This document shows, piece after piece, positions 54,545-64,000 of a stretch of DNA of 64,000 nucleotides. The notes beneath the pieces are model-generated. The model did not search any database. It worked only from the letters and a program-made list of their open reading frames with translations, and had not been told where the DNA came from. The stretch spans positions 36,674,619-36,738,618 of the forward strand of contig OX031071.1 of NCBI GenBank assembly GCA_943736015.1, read 5' to 3'. Position numbers and translations under genes: made by a program. How positions within the stretch are numbered: position 1 is the stretch's first letter; the number at the start of each line of letters is the position of its first letter. The stretch comes from Tridacna crocea (lineage: Eukaryota > Mollusca > Bivalvia > Cardiida > Cardiidae).

Positions 54545-55610
54545 TTTCTATGGTAAAGCTCAAAATGAAAATTATAGTGTCCATTTCACGCTCAGCGACC
54601 ACCCCCTCAAGGTTTGCTCTCTATGTACTATACAAGTTTGGGTTACTCATTAATTATCGTATAAGTACTATCTCCTTTTTTTCTTAGTATTTTTGTAAAA
54701 CGGTAGAACTTGGCTTTTGTTATATTCTATGGGGTTGTTATTGTACACATCACATGACCACAGGTATGGTAAAATCATATATAATATTACAAGATACATG
54801 TATATGTATACGTAATAAAGTATGTCTATGTCTATGTCTATGTACCCAACAGGGTTCGACATTAAGGCACGTCCGAACGACATTGTCTAGCAAAGAATTG
54901 GTTCTAGCTAACTAGTAGAGACTGCGTCCAGCTAGCCCGAATGGTCTAGTGCAAAAATCGAGACAATAAGTTGAGTGTCAGTTCGAATGCTCGGCATAAG
55001 TGACAAAGATCGGCCAAAAATGCTGTTCCTCGAAAAAGATCGCGTACATAATTTGTGATTCTGTCGAAAAAGCGACAATTTAGAGACAATTTCTACAGGA
55101 AGCCCATCGCGCATGCGCGGTAGTCAATATTTTCAGTGGAAAAACCAACTCGAACCAAAAATAAATTTAGTAGACCGGTGTCTACGGCCTATTTTTTCGT
55201 CAAGAATATTTCCTAGAATTAACGTGCTTTCTATCAAGCAAGAATTACCTATGTCTAGCTCTTTTACTTGGAATACCGTAGTTTCATTTTCACGACAACC
55301 GAAAATGAGTCGCCAAGATGTTTACATAGACAGCGGAGCATGTGGAAAACCTGTCCATATTAACACACATAAAAAAATGCTCGATGCAAAAAGCACGTAA
55401 ACCCATGACACAACGCAATCCTTTTGACATTGTCCTATAAGAGTCACTTCAGACGGTCTTTTCAGCTTTTTAATGACTTTAAACAGTAAATTTCCACAGA
55501 TATCTTAATACGATATACCTTTGTGGTGCAAAACATCATTTAATTGATTACTTTACTTCTAGTTTGAAAACAATATTGTCATACCCCCTAATTTCGAAAT
55601 CTTAACCCAA
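54545..55610. other. No gene seen
   Basis: A short TATGTC tandem lies at 54820-54845. A 27-bp segment at 54839-54865 is the exact inverse of 7211-7237. The ORF at 55113-55400 is not recognised. Confidence 0.45.
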
Positions 55611-55612
55611 TA

Positions 55613-57223
55613 TACACTGAGCGCAAGTTCTAACCGATCACTTTCTGAAATTGTATTTTTCAAAAACTACATGGTGTATGAAAGTTTAAATTTGTAAGAA
55701 AGATTTCAAGGTAAATGTCTATCAAATCTCGCCTTTTAAAATTCGAAGTGAATTGCACGTGAGGTAAGATCCAACCACGTGACCGTTTCTGATTTTCCGC
55801 CCGTGAAACACCCGTGCACTAAAGCTCTTGCGTGTACACTATCAGACTTACTGTCTATTAAAAACTGATACAGAAAAACAGAAAACATGGCAAGAATGAC
55901 ACTCGAACAACGAGAGAGGGCCATAGGAATGTTGACGGCAGGAGCCTCCATAAGACAGGAACGTCATCATAGCCAATATATTTTACAAAATCGATGAAAG
56001 AAAAATTTAAACTGAGTGCAGTAGAATTATCAAATTATGCAACCGTAATTTCGTTTAATTTCAGGTTGCTAGAACATTAAACAGGGCATTTTCAACAATT
56101 CACGCACTGTGGAGAAAATTTACTGTGACCGGAAGTGTCCGGGATCTTGTTCGTCGGCCACGGCGAAATATTACAACACGACGCCAGGACAGATTCATCG
56201 TCGTGTCCCACCCGCGTAACCGTTTTACGTTCTCTGCACTTACTGCTCGGAACATTATCGGCCTTCACAACCGCCCAGTATCACCGTCAACGGTACTCAA
56301 TCGTCTAAAAGACGCTGGATTGAAAGCATACAGGCCGTGTAAGGTACCTAAATTATTGAATCGACACAGACATAACCGCCTTACTTGAGCACGTCAACAT
56401 TTACGTTTTACAAGGGCAGACTGGGCCAATGTTTAATTCACAGATGAAACCAGAATACGTCTTCTTGATGCCGACGGCCGTCAACGTGTGTATCGCCGTA
56501 GGGGAGAGCGTCACGCAGAAAACTGTGTCAGGGAAACAGAACTGTTCGCTGGAGGATCTGTTATGGTCTTGGGAGGTGTATCATAACATACAAAAACACC
56601 ACCTGTCATCATTAGAGGAAATCTTACAGCTAGAAAATACCAGGACGATGTAATTGTTCCAGCAATCATACCACATATCAGAGCAAACCGTTTTATGTCA
56701 CTGGCTCAAGACAATGCACCATGTCACAACGCAAGAGCTACTCAGGCTTTGCTGGTAGCGCATCATGTCCGACTTGTCCCTTTTCCAGCACGAAGTCCGG
56801 ACCTAAACCCTATTGAACACATCTGGGACTTGTTGAAAAGAAGAGTTCGGGCTCTTCCTCAGCCAGTAAATTTGGGCACCCTTGAGCAGTTAATTATCAA
56901 TGTTTGGAATGGGATACGTCAACAAGAAATCCAGCCATTCATTGCATCAATGAGAAGCAGGTATCGAGCTGTCATAAATGCTAACGGTGGACACACGAAC
57001 TACTAGTTTTTTGAATGCAGACGAGTTTGACTTTTACTTTTGAGATGGGTCTACCTTTTTATGTGCTATTTTTGTATATTTCGGATTTCTGTCGTTACAT
57101 TTTGAAGATAAACCTCTCAATGAATTATGTTAATTTTGAAATAAAATGTCTCTCGTGATATTACATTTTTTTCCAATTATATGTTAAAGAAACACTGATC
57201 GGTTAGAACTTTTGCTCAGTGTA
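55613..57223 (+). mobile_element. Tc1-like transposon, near complete but inactive
   Basis: Inverted ends TACACTGAGCGCAAGTTC and (inverse) TACACTGAGCAAAAGTTC, about 30 bp with few mismatches up to TAACCGATCA. TA lies on both sides (55611-55612, 57224-57225). Length 1611 bp, and it contains one broken transposase gene. Confidence 0.88.
55887..57006 (+). pseudogene. Tc1-type transposase, broken
   Basis: From ATG 55887 the N-terminal helix-turn-helix begins (MTLEQRERAIGMLTAGASIRQ), is interrupted by about 106 bp (55959-56064), and resumes with VARTLNRAFSTIHALWRKF and the second DNA-binding helices. Stops follow at 56386-56388 (TGA) and near 56432. The catalytic residues are recognisable: FTDET (first Asp), LAQDNAPCHNA (second Asp), and PDLNPIEHIWD (Glu). 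This is the DD34E pattern of Tc1 elements. The frame is shifted again near 56570. The 106-bp interruption ends TTTAATTTCAG and could be a small intron, but the 5' junction does not keep the frame. The last part, 56695-57006, is open to TAG. Confidence 0.88.
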
Positions 57224-57225
57224 TA

Positions 57226-57724
57226 TAGCTCAGGGGGTAAATGTACCTTCAAATATAAGGCCATTGGGAACACTGAGATAAGATAACACAAAAAATATCA
57301 TTTTAGACCTTGAGTGAACGCTGGATTCGCGCTGTTGGTTTCTGTTTGATCCGGAGGAAAATGTCATGTTTTCTCTGACAGTTTAATAAACTGAAGATAT
57401 ATAAAAGGATCTGATAACATATTATATCACAATGGTTTTGCCCTTGTAAACTCATATTCTGGTATTATTCTGAGCCTAAGTTAGACTAGAATGTGTGTCT
57501 GATCCTGCTTTCAAAATGGGTAAAATCGTAATTGAAATAATCTAACGGAGAGACATTCATTGATCATTACTAAACATGACATGGTCCTTTTTTCACAATT
57601 GTTGTATATTAACAAGGAATTTCGATCTATTTCATACTTTTCTTCATTCTACAAAACTGGTCTAGTAGAAATCTGTAGTGGTCTAGTAAAAATTTCAAAT
57701 TACTGGTCCACTGGTCTAGTTGAA
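57226..57724. other. No gene seen
   Basis: A few TGGTCTAGT repeats at about 57655-57720 precede the next repeat element. Confidence 0.4.
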
Positions 57725-58560
57725 AACAAGAGGGCCAAGATGGCCCTGGATCGCTCACCTGAATTTCTGGGAGAACTATAGCCATTTCTTTCAAAATGTA
57801 ATCAGCCATTTCAGAGAAGAAGAATTTATGAGAATTTCTTCATGTCTGTATAGTTTAAATAGCTTACAGCCATCAGAGCCATGTCTCTTGATGGATCAAA
57901 ATTTCTAGAGCAATTTTTGAGAAGGGTTAGCCAAGAAACATTTCTGTGAAAAAAATTCAAAATCTGATCAGCCGTCTCAGAGAAAAATAATTTCTTCATG
58001 GCCAAATTGTGCAAGTAGCCCCCATTCACCAGAGCCATGTGTCTAGATAAATCAGCATTTTGCGAACAATTTTTGAAAAGGGTTACCAAAGGAACATTTC
58101 TGTGAGATTATTTCAAAATCTGATCAGCCGTTTCAGAGAAAAAGAATTTTTAAGAATTTCTTTATGGCCAAATAGTGCAAGAAGTCCCCATTCACCAGAG
58201 CCATGTTTTTTGATGCATCAAAATTACATAAACAATTTTTAAAAAGGGTCATTGAAGGAACATTTCTGTGAAATTATTTCAAAATATGACTAACGGTTTC
58301 AAATGAGAAGAATTTTTAAGAATTTATTTATTTCCCTATAGTGCAAGTAGCCCCCATTCACCAGAACCGTGTTTCTTGACTGATCAAAATTTCGCGAACA
58401 CCTTTTGGAAAGGCCGGGTTATCCAAGGAACATCTACGTGAAATTATTTCAAATTCTGACCAGCGGTTTCAGAGAAGAAGAATTTTTAAGAATTTCTTAA
58501 TTTCCGTATAGTGCAAGAAGCCCCCATTCACCAGAGCCATGTTTCTTGACGGATCAAAAT
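57725..58560 (+). repeat. AAGAGGGCC modular repeat, sister of 18328-19419
   Basis: Head AACAAGAGGGCCAAGATGGCCC and five units with CAGCCGTTTCAGAGAAGAAG and CCCCATTCACCAGAGCCATG. It breaks off at GGATCAAAATTTGATTTC, where an unrelated modular repeat starts on the other strand. Confidence 0.8.
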
Positions 58561-59110
58561 TTGATTTCTGAAATAACTAACTTTTCACTTTGAATTTTTG
58601 TTCAGGCCATAACTTCCATACCATAAAAGGCATCAACTGACATACACTGATAGAACACATTATGGAGAAGTGCAGTGCACATGAACCGTAACTCTGCCAC
58701 CGTTATTTTTGAGTTATTGCCTTTTAATAATTTTCAGTTTGAATTTCTGTCCAGACAATTACTTCCAAACTATAAAAGCTATTAACTTGGAACTACATAC
58801 ACTGATAGAACACATTATGGAGAGGTGCAGAGCGCATAAACCATAACTCTGCCACCTTCATTTTCTGAGTTATAGCCCTTTATTAATTTACATTTTGAAT
58901 TTTTGTACAGTCTATAACTTTCAAACTATAAAAGCTATTAACTTGGAACTTCATACACTGATACAACACATTATGGAGAAGTGCAGTGCACATGAATCAT
59001 AACTCTGCCACCTTTATTTTTTGACTTATTGCCCTTTGTTAATTTTCTGTTTGAATTTTTGTAAAGACCATGAGTTATTGCCATTTGTTAATTTTCATTT
59101 TGAATTTTTG

Positions 59111-59367
59111 TGCCCTTCCGGGTGAGCATGTCGGACTCATGACCTGGTGGTAGTGAGTTCGATACCCAGTTGAGGCGAACTTTCTTTCAGCGTATTCTCG
59201 CGTCTCACCTCTGCTGAAGCGTGTGAGAAAAAGTTGTCGGTGGCTTTGGAAAGAAAGTTGTGTTAGTACCGGTATGAGAAAGCCAGGAAACACATGTGCG
59301 TTACCGACCGCCATGATATGATCTTAGCCGTTAAAGTGGCGTTAAACCCCAATACAACCAACCAACA
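59111..59367 (+). mobile_element. tRNA-derived SINE with 14-bp TSD
   Basis: A box-like GGGTGAGCATGTCGG and B box GAGTTCGATACCC near the 5' end, and an AACCAACCAAC 3' end. ATTTTGAATTTTTG lies on both sides (59097-59110, 59368-59381). Same family as the minus-strand copy at 31855-32129. Confidence 0.88.
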
Positions 59368-59413
59368 ATTTTGAATTTTTGTAAAGACCATAATTTCCAA
59401 ACTATAAAAGCTA

Positions 59414-59910
59414 TTAATGGTGGGTATTTAGAATTTTCACATCACAAAAAAATAAAAAATATATATATATGATTGAAATTTATATGAAAAAAAAAAAAAA
59501 AAACAATACAAATCATTAATAATTAAGAATCATAAAATTACGAAAACAAAATTTTTTTATTGTATTCCCTTAAAAGGCTACGTAGCCTCTTAAGCTATTT
59601 TTAGATTTTGCGCCAAAAATCAATAAAGCATTGTGGGAATGTCAAGTGACTGGCACGTGACTAATAACGCTTAAATTCCATTTCATAACAAACATGTAAT
59701 AATTATTTTCCATAATGTCTCCTTCGGACGGATTTTTGAAACTTCGTCTGTGTTTTCCTGTATTTAAATGAGAGAATTGATAATCTAAAAATAGAACGTG
59801 TCTCCTGCTGGTGTCAACCTGGTCTGTAATAAGTCTCTAATTCCTCGTGTTGTCGGATGGTTTTCGACTACTGGGGTTTTATGAACGCAAATTAAAAGGC
59901 TTTGGGAGTA
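59414..59910. mobile_element. AAAGGTGG repeat, copy 3 (right end lost)
   Basis: Starts TTAATGGTGGGTATTTAG and follows copies 1 and 2 to GGCTTTGGGAG. It is inserted in the 58561-60590 array, which resumes with AACTTCATACACTGATAG. Confidence 0.75.
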
Positions 59911-60590
59911 GAACTTCATACACTGATAGAACACATTATGGAGAAAAGCAGTACACAACAATCATAACTCTACTGCTCTTATTTTTTTAGTTGTTGCCCT
60001 TTGTTAATTTTCAATTTGAATTTTTGTCCAGGCCATAACTTCCAAACTACAAAAGCTATTAACTTGGGACTTCTTACACTGATTGAATACATTATGGAGA
60101 AGTGCAGTGCACATGAACCATAACTCTGCCGCCTTTATTTTTTGACTTATTGCCCTTTGTTAATTTTCTGTTTGAATTTTTGTAAAGACCATAACCTCCA
60201 AACTTTAAAATCCATCATCTTGAAACTTCAAAGACTAATAGAGCACATTATGAAGAAGTGCATTGCACAAGAACCATACCTCTGCCACCCTTCTTTTTCA
60301 GTTATTGCCCTTTGTTAGTTTTCACTTTGAATTTTCGTCTGGGCCATAATTTCTAAAATGTAAAAGCTATGATCTTGAACCTTCAAAGACTGACAGAACA
60401 CCTTTGGATAAGAGCAATTCAGAAAATTTTAACTGTGCCACCCTTATTTGTTTAGTTATTACCCTTTAATATTTTTCATATATCATGGACAATAACTACT
60501 TTCCATTCATGGCCAATCCGTCATTCCAACTCATTTCACTGACAAGCCCCTCAGCATGATGATGTGCTATTTTGGATTTTCTCCCCAAAT

Positions 60591-61437
60591 TATGTGTTGT
60601 TTGGAGTTTCAATTCAGCTTGGCATTTTCAGGCTAACTTCTTGGGTTTGGATTTTGTGAATTTTTGAATATAGGCTGAAATGGTTATTTTCATCAGTTTT
60701 TTTTTTTCGATAATGTCACTTGCTTATATTGATCATTGATATCACTATTTCACAAGTTGAACATGATTTATTGATAAAATCTGAAGAATTATCATTTTGC
60801 TGTTGCATTTAAGTGCTCCTTATAATTTCTGGCTGACCGTGTAGACCTTTGTTTGAGGAAGTTCAGTTCGGCGTATGGTTGACCGAGACGAGTTTAGCCG
60901 ACAACCGTGTACTGCTACCTATATTCCTAAACGCTTTAAAAGGGCTGAAACTGCTTTACTTTGAATGCTGGAGAAATCGTCCCCTGGAGATATCGTTCCC
61001 AAACTGCTTGGGGACGATTTCAATCAAATCTTCCCTCAATCAAATTTTGGAGAAATCATCCCTGTATTAAAAATTCACATACAATTTTGCATTTTAAGTT
61101 CTGCTTGAAAAGATTTTTGAAGGTTTTCTTAACTTTAATATTTACTTTGTGTTGCAGTTTCTTGATTCAAAACGGCTTTTTGATAACACTGTCATTGTTT
61201 ATACAAAAAATTTCTAACTGATAGGTTGTCTTTCATCCCTCTGACGGGTAGCTAACACCTTTAAGATTTTGTTGTTGTTGTTTGAATTTGATTTCAAACC
61301 AATAATGAAATATGTTTTTAGCAGTCATTCGGCCATTCTACGTGATTTTAGCACAAAGATGATGAAGCCACATCTCTCCCTTTCATCTATCTATCTCAAC
61401 GTAGGTTCTTGTTTCGTCTATAATGGTTTTTCGTTCT
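60591..61437. other. No gene seen
   Basis: Unassigned. The ORFs at 60849, 60961 and 61269 have no recognisable domain. Repeats of GAAATCGTCCC and GGGACGATTTC at 60970-61060 form a small palindromic cluster. Confidence 0.45.
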
Positions 61438-61460
61438 CTCTGTCTCTCTCCCTCCCTCTC

Positions 61461-61549
<89 letters not shown>
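61438..61549. repeat. Compound (CT)n(TA)n(GA)n microsatellite, self-complementary
   Basis: A CT/GTCT tract, then TA units, then GA units. CT and GA arms pair across the TA centre, so the tract can fold into a hairpin. The Penelope element begins right after it. Confidence 0.92.
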
Positions 61550-61569
61550 CTTTACTCTCGAAAGGCCTA

Positions 61570-63763
61570 AACTTTTATCCTAAAACACCACATTTCGATC
61601 GCGGCCGACTTATAAAAGACAACAAATCTTTTAGCAGACGCCTCAGATTAAAGTCACACTTTTCAAAAGCAGAACCTATTTATGACAATAGCTCTGCACC
61701 ACTTGATGAATCGACAAACAGCCCACCGTCAAATCTCAGTTCCAAGGAAAGCCCATATCATTCCCAGTCTGAGGATACGAAATATCCAAAATTCAGAAAC
61801 AAGAGCACATGGGAGCCACCAAAACAGTCCGTTGCTCTAGAGACCTTCATTCACAACGTTAAGTCCGATGTTGCTTCTTCAATCTCGCAGACTAGATCCC
61901 GGGAAAATATGACCAAAAAAGAAAAAGTAGCGCTTCGAACCTTGAAAAGCAAGACGGACATAGTCATAAAACCCGCAGACAAAGGTTCAGCAGTCGTGGT
62001 CCTAGACAAAGAACACTATATTTCTGAAGCATAACGTCAATTAGGAGACCGACAGTTTTATAAGCCATTGGACTATGATCCAACATTAGAATTTCAATCA
62101 AAAGTCACCAAAACTCTCAATAAAGTGCTTAATTTGGGTTACATAAGTGAAGAAAATTTTGACTATCTCTGTGTACCACAACCAAAGGCAGGAAGGTTCT
62201 ACCTTCTCCCCAAAATACACAAGACTGGTAATCCAGGTCGTCCCATTGTATCCGCGAATGGTCATCCAACTGAACGGATTTCGGAATTTGTGGACCATCA
62301 TCTGAGACCTTTTGTAGAAGAGCTACCATCATATGTACAAGACACGACGGATTACCTAAAAAAAGTGGAGTCTAATCCACTCCCAAACGAAACAATTCTA
62401 GTGTCACTTGATGTAACGTCTCTATATACAAATATTCCCCATGAAGACGGAGTAGCAGCCTGCAAAGAGGTCTGGGATAGCAGGGAAACTAAAGTTCCTC
62501 CAACAGAAATACTTATTGAACTTCTCCTCCTTGTATTGAAGTGTAACAATTTTGAATTCAATGAAAAACACTATCTCCAAATACAAGGCACAGCAATGGG
62601 CACAAAAATGGCCCCATCATACGCCAATGTCTTCATGGGACACCTGGAGAAACGGTTACTAATGTCTGTACCACTTACATATATCTCTGGCTGCGTTTCA
62701 TTGACAACATTGACATGCAATGGTGTCATGGGCAACAAAACTTACAAACTTTTTTAGAAATAGCCAATAATTTCCACCCTACTATCAAGTTTACTAGTGA
62801 TATATCAAATGAACAGCATATTTTTCTTGACACTGTTTCGAGGATCGAGTCTGGCAAGCTGATTGTAGATTTATACTCAAAACCAACAGACAAACATCAA
62901 TATCTTTTACCCTCTAGTTGTCATCCAAAACATTGTATCCAAAACATACCCTATAGTATGGCTCTACGGATAAGAAGAATATGTTCTAGAGACTGTGATT
63001 TCCAAGTCCGCGCCAACGAATTGTCAAAACAGCTCCAGAGTAGAGGATCACATCTATCACCAGTGCCATTTCAAAGGCAAACGCTACCCAAAGGAAAGAA
63101 CTTCTCAAGTATAAAACAAAACCAAGTCAAAGTGACAGAATTCCCTTTGTTGTCACTTACCATCCTGACATGCCAAAAATACACAAAATACTTGAACAAC
63201 ACTGGCCAAAAATTGAATCCTCGAGTAAATTAAAAAGAATTTTCCCAGAAAAACCATTGGTGGCTTACAGGAGACCAAAAAGCCAGAAGGACATTCTTGT
63301 GCGTGCAAAACTAAACTCCCAAGCCAATCCAAACACGCTTGGGTATTCAGGTCCGTGCAATACATCGCGCTGTCAGACTTGCAAAATTATGCGTTCTTTG
63401 CAAACATTCAAATCTATGCTTGGGGCTACGTCTTCTATCAAAGGCACTTTCAGTTGCAAAACAATGAATGCTGTTTACCTAATCACCTGCAAGGCATGTA
63501 AAAAGCAGTATGTAGGTGAAACTAAACAGGCATTGAATAAGCGAATGAATCTGCACCGCTCAGACTGGAAGACCCGCAAATTTAACAGATCTCCTGTTGC
63601 AGAACACTTTAGCGCAGCAGGACACTCTTTTGAGGATGTAGAACTATGCGTAATTGAGGCCAAAGAGACATGGTCTGACTCACAGCGAAAGGAACGTGAA
63701 ACCTATTGGATAAGGAGACTATGTACAGTTCAACCGTCGGGAATCAACAAAAACGATGTTTAA
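61570..63763 (+). pseudogene. Penelope-like element, reverse transcriptase plus GIY-YIG endonuclease, broken
   Basis: The N-terminal part is readable from about 61575 and has the Penelope signature DIVIKPADKGSAVVVLDKE just before TAA 62032-62034. The frame from 62068 carries [28 protein letters not shown] (motif A) and [18 protein letters not shown] (motif B). A shift near 62670 moves the reading to the frame with motif C, which reads FIDN: the second catalytic Asp is Asn (AAC 62706-62708). A second shift near 63135 leads into the endonuclease part: a Cys cluster (CNTSRCQTCK) and the GIY-YIG core (AVYLITCKACKKQYVGETKQALNKR), ending at TAA 63761. The order is right for the family. At least one stop, two frameshifts and a catalytic substitution make it inactive. 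Confidence 0.9.
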
Positions 63764-63921
63764 TACAATAAATATTAGATCCCTATCATAACATCAACAA
63801 ATTTTCGAAATCTATGAAGGAATACTTTTTCTGGCAAAACGCTACACTTTCAGAACACTGTAGCGTATCCGATAAATACGCTTACATGCTAACACCATTT
63901 TGGTTTATCAGTAAATTCAAA

Positions 63922-63958
63922 ACCCCTGATGAAGGCAGTATGCCGAAAGCGCTCGGGT
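63922..63958 (+). ncRNA. Hammerhead ribozyme motif of the second Penelope element
   Basis: ACCC, CTGATGA, then A and a GGC-AGTAT-GCC stem, GAA, the self-complementary AGCGCT, C, and GGGT. The core, stem I (ACCC/GGGT) and the palindromic stem III fit the Penelope type. One extra A before stem II departs from the ideal. It lies about 160 bp after the endonuclease stop, as in the first element. Confidence 0.62.
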
Positions 63959-64000
63959 AAAATTATTATTTCAACTGTTGAAGCATATTATATTTCTCAC

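Larger units (their letters stand above)
58561..60590 (-). repeat. Modular 157-bp element, minus-strand sister of 43134-44247
   Basis: Units with ATAACTCTGCCACC, GAGTTATTGCCCTTTGTTAA and GGCCATAACTTCCAAACTAT recur about every 155 bp. The head end CATTTCACTGACAAGCCCCT lies near 60550. It is interrupted by a SINE and a 500-bp repeat. Confidence 0.82.

Noticed and set aside
55113-55400. 95-residue ORF
   Set aside because: It looks open by chance; no motif and no conserved partner.
61269-61583. 104-residue ORF
   Set aside because: A large part is encoded by the CT/TA/GA microsatellite.

Overview
The window is eukaryotic genomic DNA, AT-rich and dominated by transposable elements. It most likely comes from a bivalve mollusc. 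The reasons are the modular repeats that begin with an AACAAGAGGGCC-type head and end in a CTCACCTGAGC-type tail, the tRNA-derived SINEs, the Penelope elements with hammerhead ribozymes, and one intronless RING-less TRIM-type gene. All of these are familiar from bivalve assemblies; the species cannot be read from the sequence. I see no bacterial or organellar genes, no CRISPR array and no true tRNA or rRNA gene.

Only one intact host protein gene is visible: a 584-residue double-B-box/coiled-coil/beta-propeller protein on the minus strand at 45543-47297. Everything else that codes is the remains of mobile elements: a DDE_Tnp_4 transposase (8398-9709), a full-length but broken Gypsy retrotransposon with integrase upstream of reverse transcriptase (10087-17061), two Penelope-like elements (17.3-18.0 kb minus; 61.6-63.96 kb plus), a LINE tail (53.05-53.79 kb) and a Tc1-like element (55613-57223).

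Layout. 0.1-29 kb is copy A of a long duplication, heavily expanded by insertions: a foldback element, a palindromic TTAA MITE, a CACAG-ended element nested in that MITE, the Gypsy element, and others. 29-45 kb is a field of modular tandem-repeat elements and MITEs. 45-48 kb holds the TRIM-like gene. 49.7-51.2 kb is copy B of the duplication, in which pieces of copy A spread over about 28 kb occur in the same order within 1.5 kb. 52-58 kb holds LINE and Tc1 remains. 57.7-61 kb is again modular repeats with a SINE nested in them, and the window ends in a Penelope element with its ribozyme.

At least 30 copies or fragments of one TTAA-flanked palindromic MITE family lie in these 64 kb. Comparing copies A and B gives several natural empty sites, which makes the target-site calls for the foldback element, the TTAA MITE and a TA-flanked element much firmer than single-copy inspection would.
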